From Viola odorata (lineage: Eukaryota; Streptophyta; Magnoliopsida; Malpighiales; Violaceae), in assembly GCA_963691705.1 (NCBI GenBank), contig OY829540.1, positions 71,224,367-71,288,366 of the forward strand: DNA of 64,000 nucleotides, read 5' to 3'. The notes under the pieces are model-generated. The model saw only the letters and a program-made list of their open reading frames with translations. It searched no databases and was not told where the DNA came from. Below are positions 34,901 through 48,295 of this stretch, one piece after another. Numbering within the stretch: position 1 is the stretch's first letter; every line of letters starts with the position of its first letter. The translations under genes and the position numbers were made by a program.

Positions 34901-37900
34901 AAAAACCATCATTGCTCGGCTATCATTGAGCTTATGGTAATGAAGTGCACAGCTCTCCAAAAACTCCTGTTCAATGTGCTGAAGTTCTTTGCTTTTTTCC
35001 TCCGCATTCAAGTGTTGCTTCCAGGACTGGATATATTGCAAGCCTCTGTCGAAGAGTTTTCCAGTGGTACATGCAGACAAACACTTTGAGAAATGTCTAC
35101 CCCCAGCGTACACTTCTGCTGCTAGCTCATAACTTTGAGAGAGATAAAAACACTCTCCTGCTCTTTCCACGGCACCACATTGCAGAAAAAGTTTACCTGC
35201 AGAGGAACAAAGTTGAAGTTAACATATCCACGAATCCAACAGCAAAACGGGATGTCATTAGTTTGACATTTTGAGAAATAACAGCTCCAAGATATAGAGC
35301 ATGCCTAAAGAAGAGCAGTACCTGCTTTTTCGTACTCCTTCAACATATAAAAACATTCAACAGCATACTCAATTTTTCCAATCGATTCAAAAATTTCAGC
35401 AGCCTCCCTTCGGGCGATAGAAGCCATTTCTGGATTGGAGTTATGAATCCTGTCAGCATTTGTTTTGAGCCCAACAGCTTTGGCCAATTTTTCTCCATGC
35501 TCATCTCCAGCTCTTTCAAAACACATTGTTGCCATCTCAAAATTACCTTCACGCAGTAGCTACATGACACCAGCACAAGAAAAGAAAAAGACAGTTCATG
35601 TGCTTACCCACACAGGCAGGAGAACGCATACATACATGGGATATCAGTTACATCCACCACACATCTGATATGATGACACTTCAAATTTTGGCTAAAATTC
35701 TAGAATCTAATAGTAACTTCATTTTCAACAGTTACAACAGTGACACGAGTTAGGTGGTTGAAAGTTAAAAACTTCACAGCAGGAACAAGCAGCATACCTT
35801 ATAACCCTGAGACTTCCACTCTTCCGGACTGCTAGCAACTTGCATTGCTTGTGCAAGCGAATCATCCAGTTTCCTTACTTGTACAAGGGTCTTCTTCTTC
35901 CAATATTCAAATATTGGTTTACAGAAGTCCTCTGCGTTCTCACAAATCCACAATCTCTGTCTCGTACGAGTAATAGCAACATACAACTGCTTCAACTCGG
36001 AGCACAAAATATTGTGTTTTGCCTGATTGAAACATGGAAAGGACGTGGGAGAACTTTCATCAAGTAAATCTTGTTCCTTCATGTACTCATAAATAAGCCT
36101 CCATTTATTCTTCAAGGGTGAGGACCCAAAAAAGTTGTATAGCAACACATCCTACAAAATTTTAAGTACGAAGTCAAAACATTAGATGCCATGACAAGGG
36201 GAAAGAATCTGTAATTCTAGAAAGGTTACAATCTGTCAGCAAATGACTATTTCAGAGTTATAAATGGGAACATAGCCCCTTGCAGATACTATGGAAGAGT
36301 GGATATTAATGATGCTCTAAACAGAAGAAACAAGTACTTCCAAAAAGAAGAAAAAAACCTGAAACTCTAGGCCCTTGCACTCCATTATGGTCAAAACAAG
36401 AGCTTGCTTGCCGACGTAGTTAAAAATCTCCTTCCTAGCATCATTATCCCGCACTAATATGACCTGTTCTGCTCCAAACCCAACAAAACAATCTGCCACA
36501 TTTCCATTGTTCCCAAATATAGTAACAATGGCATTTTCATCATTTCCGGATTCAAGTAAAATAGGGGCTTCTCCAAATATAAGACTAGTTTCAGGGGGCA
36601 GAATATCAATATACAGAGGGAAATAACGATAGAGAAGGTCAATAACACTCTGAGCTAAATTCAGAACACCAGCATGGGTCCGAAAATTCTGGCTCAAATG
36701 AAAGATCTTCGACATTTGACCTTTCTCGTATCTTCCATCACGTCCTTCACAACTTTTACGGGATACAAATTCAGTGTAAAACAAAGATCTTATATCTTCA
36801 AACCTAAAATCAATACCCCTAGCAATCGTTTGTGCAGTGTCACCCGAAAAGACAAAACCTTCACTGACATTTTTGCAAATGTGCTTGAAGAGAGCAATCT
36901 GCCTCATTGTAAGATCTTGGACTTCATCTATATAGACAAAATCTATGATGTCACCCTCATATTTCTCGATCTTAAGCCGACTATGAAGATCAATCACAAG
37001 ATCTGCCATATCAAAATCTCCATTTTCGATCTTCATCTTTTCATATGCTTCAAAAATGTCATATATCAGTTCCCTTTTCTGTGCAGAAAGAGTGGATGTC
37101 CGACCCTCAGAAAGTTTTAAATAATCCTTCCGGGTAAGTTTTCCATCAGATAATTCCCCAGCTTGGAGCCCACCTTTAATATGAGACATTATCTCTGTGA
37201 AGACTCTAGAAGAGTCAAGCTTTTTGGTCAGCATGGAATTAAAGTGTGGCCAGTAAACTGAAGAAAACTTATCAAAGTTAACTTCCCTGGTTCTAACAAA
37301 CGTTAGTTTAGCAATTGAACCTGAATTTCCCACTTTTCCATGCAAAAGTTGCCTCGCATCAGGAAATCGATCAAAATATGAGTTACCCAAAGTTTCATCA
37401 AGCATCATCAAAAACTTGTAGAAAGTTATGACGAGAGGGTATGACTTCCACGGAACATCAACGAAAGAATTAAGAGTATCATTGCACAGCAATGTATCAT
37501 CAATATCTTCCATGTTAAATGAACTGCTTTCGGCAGCATATTTCCCACCATGAACAAAGCTGTAGGCCAAAAGGAACGGAAGAACTTATGTTAGTAACAA
37601 CATCGTAATGAAGCTCATTGATGTGCATTCATTGTTTGAGGTGATATCATTGATAAAGTAGAAAACACGTGACCACATCTCATAGACTTGAATCTGTATC
37701 ATCTTCAGACTTTGAAAAAAAAGGATTGTTGAAGTAAATATTTGACACCTAAAGCACACAGTAGATACGGTATACTGAAAACTAAGCAGAACCATGGAAG
37801 TATAACATTTTAAAATAAATTATTTGTTTACTGTTTCAAGAGCATTATTGAATTAGCAATTACTCTGGCCAGTTATAGTTTCAACATAACGAAGTTCTAT

Positions 37901-40900
37901 ACCACCAAGATAATGTATAGCTCAGGGTTTCAGATAACAAGCTCTGTACAAGTGCAGGGAAAGGGATTCATGAAATAGATCTGGAAGGTTGCATAAAAGA
38001 CCACAATTTAAGAAGGAACTCCTACTTCCAAAGGTGGAAGGGACTGTTACAACAGAATCAAATGATAGTAAAGATACCTTTTCAACTGAGAAACATGTTG
38101 TTTGACAGCATAACACAATTTAGGACTGACAGTCACAAAAAGCTGTCGCAACACGGTTTTCTCAGGCTCTTCAACAGCACCCTCAATATTCTCTAATTTT
38201 TCATTCAGATTGCTTCTGCTGCAGGCATCCATAGAGGTATCGGCAATAACATTACACAATCCTTCAGATGCCACATGAAATAGTTGCTCCCTCTTAAACA
38301 ATTTCATGGTTAAAACGGTTGTTTTTCCCGTGCCAGATCGTCCTAGAATAAAAGTACTTTTTTGGAATAGAATAATATCCAATTCTTCATCTGTCACTTC
38401 AAATGGTAGATCCAAGTCTCTACCATCACTGTTCGAAAGCAGGTGGCTCACAACACCAGATGATAAGGAGTAGAACTTCATTAGCAGCAAACTATCATTC
38501 ACTTTTGCGTTCTCCACGTAACTTCTACCTTCAGGAATGCCAAAACTAGAATTGCTTCCTTTCTCATCATTGCTATGACTCTTATAGCGAACAACATCAA
38601 ATGAGCCGGGCCAACTTTTGGGAACTTCCAAGTGACTACATACAAAAGTGTAACAAGTAGTGCATATCAAGCTAAGTATCAAAATATATAAACTACAAAG
38701 AACCAAATGTCCCTTGCTTTTCTTTTTCTGCAAGTAAGGCATTCTATTAGACAACATTTAGTAGCATAACTGCAAATCAAAATAAAGTACACATACCCTT
38801 CGAGGCATTTCTCGTTGCAACAGCGGATAAAATCTTCACTGTACATTTCAAAAATGCCATCAAGACGTTTCACAAGTTTGGGAATATCATCCAGGGGCAA
38901 TATATCCCAAATCTTCAAAACTTGGGTGGATTTCACTATGTCAATAGAACAGATCACATAAAGTCCTTCCACTTTTATTTGCTTTAAGACAACAGAGTTT
39001 TCACAAACTCTGTCAACATCCCTCTTCTTTGGTCGCCATCCACTTGAAAGTTTTAGTAAAACGTTAAGGACAGAAGTCTTTTTGCGCACTGAGGTCAACT
39101 TTCCAAAAGATTTTTTGAAGTACTCACTAAAAAATACCTGAATAAGCCATAAACATAAAGTATTGGTTATCACTATTACTGTTTGCACAACACACAAAGT
39201 TGAAGTAGGAAACTAAATAGAATTTTAAAAAATATAATCTACAAAATACCTTCCACCGAGCACTTTTGAAAAATAGACTTTCGCCATGCAGGAGATCATC
39301 AAGTTGATCAAACTCTTTCTTAACTTCTAGAATGGCCTTAGCCAATTCCTTATCTTCATCAGCATTGAAGAAACACCGACGGTCCTTAGCGTCATGAACC
39401 AACACTTCCCAAACAGAATCACTATTAGATAGTGTTCTTTCATTCCCTAAAATCCAAAGACAATGTCTGCAAAAGAAGGAAAACCTTTAGCAACTGAGAA
39501 CACATTGGTTAGAATTATTAGGTATTGTGGAAAGAGTTGATATGTATAAGCATACCTAGCTCTTGTGAGGGCAACATTTACTCTCTGCGGATTGGACAAG
39601 AACCCAATTGCTCCGCAACTATTTGATCTCACAGTTGATATAATTATGATATCCTCTTCACCACCTTGAAAGCCATCGACTGACTTTACCATCACTAAAA
39701 AACCTTCAGTATTTTCATACTTCTCATCCAGTCTGTCCTGGATGGCAACTACCTGAGCAGCATATGGAGATATTACTCCTATTCGGAGTTTCTCTTTTGA
39801 CCCATTCCACGCTGCATACATAAGAAAGAAAAAAATGTAGTCATATACCTACGCAATAAATCTAGAAGCATAAAGGGAAATTGAGAAAAATATTGAATTC
39901 AAACTCACTGAAACTATAATGAGCTCAAACTGGGTTTCCAGTCCTTTTTTTTTCCACACTTGACACTGTTTGGATTTGCCACTGATTCACATCCATGCTT
40001 ATCCCACAAGGGAAAAACTAGACTAGAGCTCCGTCAAGAAGACTCTTCTAAAATAATGAAGCTAAATTAATATGTTATACAAACAATCACATTAGCATGG
40101 ACTTTCAAGACTGACAAAAAACCTGATGAGCAGAGTTCATATCTAAATTTAAAAGCAACAAAAGAATCTAAGACTTACTCCAAAAAGAGGAAAATGTAAA
40201 AGAATAATGAGCATGGCCAAATAGCAAACAATTTTCAAAAAAAAATTGTTGAAGTAGAAAGCATGATCTTAATACAGAATATGAAATACTCAATTACCTT
40301 TATAGAGCCTCCGCAATAGTCTCAACACGACTGCTACTTCTGCCAAGTTTCTTCGGCTATGTCCAGTATCATCCTGCTCTTCTCTTCCGCCAAATACATT
40401 TATGAATGAATAGGGACCAAACATTGGGCCCGGAAGATATTGCTGTTCAAAACTTTGACACCTGACATTTGGTGCATCGATGATCTGGTTATAGTAAAAC
40501 ATTGAATTTGGGAAGCGACTGATTGATGGGTGCATTCTGTATTGCACGTTCAAAAGGTGTTTTGGTCGACCCACTGAGCTCAATCTTTCAAACAAACTTC
40601 TTCCAAAGCCAGCATCAACAGAAAGCTGATGGCACAAAACAAAAGGAAATGAGAATCTGTGAAGATACACATCAATAATCTTTGAAAAGAGAAACAAAGC
40701 AATGAAGTAGCATGTATACATTGCTTTGAACCATGGCTGGTAGTTGGCACTCATCACCGAAAAGAACAGCATGCCTTATTCTAGTAAGTTGCAATGGTAT
40801 CAGAGATTCGCACTCTTTAAGTTGCGCTGCTTCGTCAATTACCAAAAAGTCAATTGATTCCAGTGCCAATGAATGCAGCTTATATGAAGTGCACGGGGTG

Positions 40901-43900
40901 CAGAAAACTAAGGAAGCTGTTCTCAAACAGAATTCTTCTATTGATCTTTTGTTCATGGTACTTGGAAGCTTAAGGCCAGAAAGAGAATTATTGACAATTT
41001 TTAATGTAGAAAGGCATTCAATTCTACTTGATTGCAACTGGACTAGTATATCTGCGAAGCCTTCAGAAGAAACCTGAACTGACCCTGGATGCGAAAAAAG
41101 TTGCTCCAGTTCTTCAGAAAGCACGTCATCACAGGACAGTAAAGTTTCAAAACGATTGAGTAACCTAAACATAGCAGTAATCATTTGAACAATGTCTTTT
41201 CCAATGTAACTTTCCGATACATGAGTGCACAAAAGAAAGAGGCATCTTTTAAGAGGCAATGCAGTAGCACAGAATAGGTCCCTCGCAAATTCAAGAAACG
41301 ATTTATGCTTCAAATCCAAGATTTTCTTCTCACTTTCACAATTCACCCCCTTCAAATTCTCATGATCACCCTCCTGCTCCTTGATCATTTCATTTTCAAC
41401 AAAGACAGAATACTGAGAGGCACTATTCTCAAAAAAATCTATTGTTGACATGGAACAATGCTGCCAACCAGTGAGGGGAGCAAAGCACTCAATAAGCCTT
41501 TTAACACGGAATTCAAGATATATATCTTCGATATCAGAATGAACTTTGAGCCTCTGCTTATTCCCAAATAAAAGAATATCTCCTAGAAAAGGAAACAGAG
41601 AATTAGTTGATGACTCTGTTTCAGATACCATTCTTAGGACCCTAGAGGCCACCTGCTTAATTGCAACATTGGTAGGAGCACAAGTCAAGGTCCTACATTT
41701 CGACCTCAAGAGGATAAACAACAACGTACTGACAGTTTTAGTTTTCCCCGTCCCTGGTGGACCCCAAATAAGTTCCACAGAAGACTTATGGTTGCACTGC
41801 AATTTGAGAAGGCAAGCTGATACAGCGTTGCACTGGGATTCATTCAAAACAGATGATAAACTGGCAACAAATTTCTCATCCCAGATTCCACTACTCTGCA
41901 TAGAACACATCCTGCAATTTTCTTGGACCTGTAACATAAAAAAATGAATATAAAACCATCGTAGACTTTTACGTTTACAGTAACAGCTGAGAAAAAAATG
42001 GAATGGATAATTCATTCAACAGTAAAACAAAAAACTTCTAAACTCATGTGCCACTTGCATGCTCTACAGCAAATAGAAATTACACAAATGATTCTTCATT
42101 TAAAGTCTAACTTACTATCCTGGTCAGACTGACACTCAAAAAACTGATGCATCCAGCTTGTTTGAAATGCAAAGCAAGTATTCTCTCGTTTTCATTCATT
42201 TCAGATCTACTGTTAATATTAACACTATCTTGCATTTATCTTAGATATTTGTCCCACAAGCCCATCAAAGGAAAAAATTTAAGACATCCACAGTGACTAA
42301 GACAGTTCTATTACACTGAAAGATGCTATTGTACTCAAATCACTTACCATAGAGTCAGCATGCAAGAGTTCCTTGATGATATTCGGATTTCGTACAACGT
42401 GCAATGAGTTCCATACTCTTCTGCCAGTGGTTATATTTACCAGGAACACCACAAAAAGTGATTGGTGCAAACCATCAGTAATTTCATCATCTTTGGATGC
42501 CAAGACTTTAAAATAAGTGGAAGAACTAGCATCTTCATCCTCATCATCCTCTATGTAGGTCACCATTGCAAAAGTCCAGGTCCTTCCTGCCCTTTGCAAA
42601 TCAGAGGCAGCTTCTGGTTTAGCATTTGCTAAAACAACAATATCCCCGGGCAGCGTTTTGTAAGGCTCTGTGCCAGCATTGAGTCGGTTCCTCCAGAAAT
42701 TAACAGTAACATTATACACTAATTTTTCATTAGGCTTGCAGCTTGGCAAGAAAGACGTCACTTCAGCAAACGGTGCTCTAGCAATAATGTCCATACTCGA
42801 ATGCAGTGATGCACGAGTTTCCTCTAGTAGAGGATATACAAATGATCCAAGATAATGCTGAGCTGATTCAAATGACTCTGGAATCTTGTCCACCTACAGA
42901 AGAATGAAGTAAGGGCTTCTTTTCAAAGGCGGTAATAAAGCAGTACTTGAGAATCAGTAGGAACTCACACATGCGCCATAAGGGAAACGGCAAACACTTA
43001 AAACGGTAAATAAATGTTCATCCCAATAATATAATACAACTTCCAAGTCTCTAGTAGACAATGACTCTAATGTTCAATAATAAGGCAAATGCAGATTAGT
43101 GTAGAAGATGCTTTGTTCTAGTTAAAAAAAACTAATGAGGTAAATACATATCAATCAGGAACTCTCTCTCGCTCAGATATTCAGTTTTACATTGAGATTA
43201 CTTCCAAAATAATCAAAGATTCAATCAGTTTACGGAAAAGGGCAAACAAAAAAAAAAGTAAAATTGAGGTGTGGTTTTTTCTTGTCCTGATTTCTTGTTC
43301 AACTATGCCTGACTCCACATGTTTGTGTGTATGTAAATGGAAAGTCAAAGGTAAGCTTCAAAGACAAGGAAAGAATAAATGACATGTTGTTAGCTAACTT
43401 TTTGCAAAATTTTGCCTCAGTAATTCATAACATAGACAGTACAAATAAAAACATTAACAAATGTGAAAACCGAAAAACAAGATTGGAAAATTGAATTGTG
43501 CAGAAAGGCAAATTTGCAAGTTCCATTTGTTGAGAGTTTGAAACATGGTTAGAACTAAATGGATGCCTCTTGCACAAAGGAAGATGAAATAGTTGGGCCA
43601 GTGACAAGCCCGACCCATCATGCCACACCACATTTCTACAAACTAATTATCAATTAAACAACCAGTGACAACCAAAACAATATAAAACTACCAACAACAA
43701 AAAAACAAGGAAACAGTCACTACATCGTGAAAATGAAAAATATAATAAAAAAATAGCAAAAGAACACAAAAATGCATGAAAAGTAAATGTAAAATAATAA
43801 ACCTGGAAAAGCAGGGGATTGAAAATGTCGTCAAGGGTCCAACTGAAGATGGTACCAATCAAGTCCCGACGGTTGGGTATTGCGCCTCGCTCATCCTCCT

Positions 43901-43907
43901 CCGCCAT
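31904..43907 (-). CDS. Gene C: dual-helicase protein, Sen1-like plus UvrD-like (TRANK1-like)
   Basis: Fourteen exons give an unbroken 2808-aa protein: 43907-43803, 42893-42348, 41928-40720, 40625-40298, 39811-39556, 39466-39250, 39137-38797, 38635-38078, 37559-36359, 36151-35798, 35559-35322, 35196-32648, 32558-32407 and 32276-31904. The start is the ATG of MAEEDERG; the upstream TTG is not used. Residues about 218-815 are a Sen1/UPF1-type helicase ([10 protein letters not shown] at 273, DEAA at 582, [28 protein letters not shown]). Exons 8-10 form a UvrD-like helicase (GRSGTGKTT at about 1099, IDEVQD near 1400, [37 protein letters not shown]). Exons 11-12 (about 1706-2634) are helical with TPR-like units ([32 protein letters not shown]). 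The tail ends [14 protein letters not shown]. The pairing matches plant relatives of TRANK1, whose role is not established. Confidence 0.93.
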
Positions 43908-44354
43908 TGTTGGACGCTGAAAGTACTGCAAACAGGAAAATCAAATTGCAAAAAAAAAAATGAAATTATGGAAAATATTTAAAGGGGTCACGTTTCTTAG
44001 TGGGGAAGAAAAATGACTCAAAAGGGGAGAAGATAAAGAAGAAGGACACGCACCATGGAAATCTATTTGGGAATTTATGCAAATATTAAGCAAAACAGAA
44101 ACAGAAAAAGCACAAAAGATAACTCCAAAAAGGCACTACAGTCGATCATCAGCTCAAAAAACAGAACACTGACGAAAGGAAAGCTTTTAAATTTGTGGTA
44201 AGAAAACAGAGAAAGGCATTAGCTTTACTAAACAGGAAGAGCAGAATGCTTTCAAGAAAGAAACCCTTTCATCATCCCAAATTACAACTTGGATTCGTCA
44301 GATTTAACAGATTTTAACATAAATTTAGAGGCTTAGACAACCTTTTAACTGTCA
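43908..44354. other. Upstream region of gene C
   Basis: This is the 5' flank of gene C, with A-rich sequence and no ORF of interest. Unlike the A/B promoters it lacks the GGCGCTAAGTCTT block, so C and the A/B genes do not share a promoter. Confidence 0.5.
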
Positions 44355-44805
44355 AACATACAAATTACAACTTGGTTCATCTCAAAACTACTAAACAAAA
44401 CAACGTAAAAGATGTTCCATCTAAACCCAACAAAAAGTTCACTTCTTTATCCTAATTACGTAAACAAAGTAGTGGTAATATTTTGCAGAACCTGCAAAAG
44501 AATAAAACAAAGGGTTTCTTTTCAAAACTAAGAGAGAACTTCTTTTTGGTACATACAACAACTAAGACACGTAAACATAATAATGTTCAAAAGAAGAAGC
44601 ATTTTATGAAACTACAATTTGGGTTCATGCAAAAACTACTAAACAAAACAAAATAGAAAATATTATATCGAAACCCAACAAAAAGTTCGTATCTTTTTTT
44701 CCAGAAAACAGAGACAAGAAAAAAGTTAGAAGTAAAATTTTGAAGAACCTGGAAAAGTTGTGGATTGAAAATGCCCTGAAGCGACCAACCAAAAATGGTG
44801 GCCAT
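44355..44805 (-). pseudogene. Orphan first exon and intron of an A/B-type helicase gene
   Basis: Exon 1 is at 44749-44805, starts with ATG and ends at a normal CAG/GT donor. It reads [19 protein letters not shown], against [20 protein letters not shown] in genes A and B, so 30 bases are missing in frame. Positions 44355-44748 match the first intron of A and B, and 44806-45075 matches their promoter. The second and later exons are absent: the sequence to the left is the upstream region of gene C. It is the stump of a lost gene copy. If still transcribed it could splice into exon 2 of gene C, because both first exons end in phase 0. Confidence 0.8.
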
Positions 44806-45075
44806 GGTTTTCCTCTTCAATCCTTAACCCTTTCGTCTCCTCCCTCAACTCAAAATGACTGGAAATCAAAATACTATTGGCACTTTTTCTTTCTTCTGCT
44901 ACCTCCCTTGGGTTTTCTCTCCTCTTTTTGACAGTAAATAAATAAGCAGAGGAAACGAAAAGAATTTGGCGCTAAGTCTTAGTCTTCTTTTTTTCCTTTT
45001 GTTGATATTTGTTTTTTAACTTCTTTATACTTTTTTTCATTAGTGGGATAGATTGTCCCACAAGGGAATAGTTTA

Positions 45076-46370
45076 TTATACCAATTTTTTTTTTTAGTAA
45101 TAGCATTGTGGCTTCCTATATTTTTGTAAAAAATAGAAACTCTGGATTATAAAAATTTTATTCCACTTTTTTGAATTTAAAGTTAATGATGCCTAATCTT
45201 TTTTAGTTAATCAATCAAACGTACAGTCATATATGACTTACATCTATCGGTTTCACCTTTTTGGACACCATATTACCTTTTGTATGGAAAAATAAAATAA
45301 TTTTGGTATCTTATCATAAAGGAACATATTTCACCTTCAGCTCAGCTTCCCTAATCATCTTATCATCAAGGAATATATTTCCCTTCATCATCTTCTCTCT
45401 CCCCCACATCATTTGTTTATGCACCTCATCAAAATATATCAATGATCATGTAAAACCAATTTTAATTTTTTGAAAATGATTTTAATGAATTATGGCTTTT
45501 ATACTTAATCTTTATTAAGAATTTTTAATTTTTTTTTTCTTCTTGCTGATTGCAGTAACCGGTAATAATTAGTAGAAATTAATAGAAAGTTAGTTTGACT
45601 AACAACAGCAGGCTGGACCTCATTGACCAATAGTACAGAGAGCCCGATTTGACTTTTTATAGTCCATAAGAGATATCTGATTTTTGTGCATAGTTCAGGA
45701 GTTTTTAATACTATTACCCTATTTTTTAAAATTATTGGTTAATGACAAAAAAAATCCATAATCGACCACAAAAAATCTTTTTACGTAGTTCACAGAATGT
45801 TACTTTCCTTCTTATAATTACTCTCCCGGTAAAATAATATTGTGTTTGTTTTATACTTGCATATCTTTCAAAAAAGTAAAAAAAATGAATATTTTATTAT
45901 ATTAATGTATTACCATATCTTCTTATTTACCACGCTTGGGAGCCAAAACCGACATTCAAATTTGACCTCATTCCTTAATCCTGAAGTTTCTCTCCTTTTT
46001 CTTTTTAAATTAGGAAGTTTGTTTGTTTCAATAGACATTCTTTTATAATTGTGAAACATAAAAAAAAAAAAATATGCATCAACATGCACCTTTTTTGTTT
46101 ATAGTCTCAATTAAACAGCAAAACATGCATCAACATGCAGCAAATACAAACAGAACAGGTATCATACTATCATAGCATCAGATATAAATTGATTCTTCTC
46201 CTATTTCATAGAGTTTTATAAACACTCTTGACAATTCTCTCTGTAATTAAATCCTACATGTGCATGCATTTCTTTCACCCGAGAGGCATTTGGATATTGT
46301 CATAATGAACAGATTACAAGTGTAATATAAGTTCATTCTCCCTTGCGCACAAATATACCCTAGACTGAGT
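45076..46370. other. AT-rich spacer with remnant of a gene 3' flank at 45900-46215
   Basis: The stretch 45900-46215 carries words found left of gene C, such as TTCTTATTTACCACGCTT (about 31075) and CATCAGATATAAATTGATTC (about 31760), in the same order but closer together. This is a deleted copy of the downstream flank of a C-type gene. The remainder has no recognisable gene, and the small ORFs are low complexity. Confidence 0.55.
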
Positions 46371-46442
46371 ACCACTCCCATTTAAAATCCCACTTGAGCA
46401 CAGCCACTCTTATCCACATGTTAGATTTTAAATGGGAGTGGT
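46371..46442. repeat. Perfect inverted repeat, 19-bp arms and 34-base loop
   Basis: ACCACTCCCATTTAAAATC at 46371-46389 is the exact reverse complement of 46424-46442. No target duplication is evident. It may be a tiny MITE or a transcribed hairpin. Confidence 0.75.
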
Positions 46443-46477
46443 GCTAAGTTTTTGCCGAACCCGGAAGCTGTTCTATT

Positions 46478-46864
46478 CATAGTTTTAAAAACCGAACCAG
46501 AGCGACCCATTGGACTGATTTGAACCGGGTTCAATCGGGGTTTGACCTAATTGACTTGTTGGATCGTTCTGGGTTGTTTATACATTGAACTGTTCAATCT
46601 TAGATAATTGACCGACCCATCAAATTTTCCATATTGAAAAATAATAAAATAAAAAAATAAAAAACGACGTCGTTTTGGTTTGATATCGACCTAGATAGCA
46701 AATCGACCGGGTCATCGGTTTTGTAAAAATTGGTCAGGTCGACCGGATTTTTCCGGTTCAATTGCAGATCCGGTCAGATAGCTGAACTGAACCGAACTGA
46801 AAATATCTTCAGGTCACAATTTTTCTGATCCGACCGTCAGATCGTTCCGGTTTTTAAAACTATG
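46478..46864. mobile_element. 387-bp MITE of hAT type
   Basis: The termini are CATAGTTTTAAAAACCG and its reverse complement CGGTTTTTAAAACTATG. The element is flanked by GTTCTATT on both sides (46470-46477 and 46865-46872), an 8-bp target duplication. The interior is filled with CGGTTC/GACCCG-type words and has no ORF. This family is common in eudicots. Confidence 0.9.
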
Positions 46865-46872
46865 GTTCTATT

Positions 46873-48295
46873 ACAGGAGGTTTCGAGAGTTCAAAATAGA
46901 GATGAGAACACCAGCATGCGGAAGGAACAGTGGTACAAACCAGAAGTCTCTCGACTATTAATGTTCATGACAGTGCAGCAACCCTATATTGGCACCAGAT
47001 GTGACAAAAGAAAACAAGTATTTGTCCTCAAAGTTCATTTTTGCAAGTTGTTTGACCTTCACAGGCTCTCAAACTTAATTCATGTAGTCATAAATCCTGT
47101 CTGATGATTTTCTCCAGTGACCGGTCTCTCACAATCTCTTCCTTTGGATAAACCAGCAGGTCCTGAAGCATGCATCCTTACAGATCACTGTATGCCAAGT
47201 ACCCGTATGGATGAAAAACCCAGAGAAGAACAGATAGATCTATGAGAGAGACAATTTCATACTCAGATAACTATAAGTTTCACACTGAAAGAGAGTGCAC
47301 AGTGATGCCCATTGAAACATTAGAGGCTAAAACAAATCTTGCCTCTTTAGATCAGTGATAGCTTATCATCCAGCATGCCTCAAACTAATTTAGCTAGTAG
47401 CATGATCTGTTAATATGGGATACAGAAGGAAACACTCTTGGAAACAACTAACATGACATTGACCATGGTCTGAGAACTAGTCTAGGTATTCCCCTCCAGG
47501 GAAGTGATCTTCAACATTAACATATATTGAATGTTTCTGTCATTTATGAGGTATGTGCTCAAGCAACTAGATTTTGCCTTCAGGTCTAGCTACTGCTTCT
47601 GTTACTAAAACAAAGTCTTTGTTTCTACCAATCAATCACCGTGCAAAGAAAATATGACAATGTAAAGGTCTGAGGAAGCTATTGGATCAGTGGTTTTTTT
47701 TAATCTTTTAGTAAACAGGTACAAGGAATACCCTACGGAATGAATTTGCATCACCTATGAGGATAAACCAACAGTGCCTTCAGAGCTACCAATACCGAGT
47801 AGAATCAGGTGTAATGTGAATTTACCTGAGGTTAATACTCTTGGCCAGAGAGAAACATCAAAGGTCTCTGGGTAGAAGCTAGTAATTCTTTAATTGCATT
47901 GGCCCTCCATGAAACCCTGCAACGCATCCTTAAAATGATTTCCCTCAACAAGATCCTGTCAGGCAAAGCACCATCTTGGATTAACAGTGCATTGAATGCG
48001 CTTGCATATGTCAGTCTGAAGTTGTTCATGACTTGGTTACTGTAAGAGTAATACAAGCAAGTGCTAGTGAAACAAAAACAATCTATCTTGAATATAGAAA
48101 AAAACTTAAACACAAATATGCAGCTGGTCTTTTAAAGCAAAGAGAAAAATAAGTAATTCACATGCCGCATGCTAATAGAAACAATCATGTGAATTGTGCA
48201 TGCAAAACAACATAAAATTGGAAGAATAAGATACTTTTAGCAGCATCACTGAAAACCCAAAAGAAAGTTACTTCCAATAACCCACCTTTGAACTT
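46873..48295. other. Downstream region of the PPR gene, no gene recognised
   Basis: Base composition here is less AT-biased than in the helicase spacers, and there are scattered ORFs. A minus-strand frame at 47832-48113 has a plausible amino acid mix at its end but no motif I recognise; it may be 3' untranslated sequence of the PPR gene or a spliced exon of an unknown transcript. Confidence 0.35.

Noticed and set aside
47832..48113. 93-codon minus-strand ORF downstream of the PPR gene
   Set aside because: No motif, biased start region, and a position consistent with 3' untranslated sequence. Kept only as a remark.
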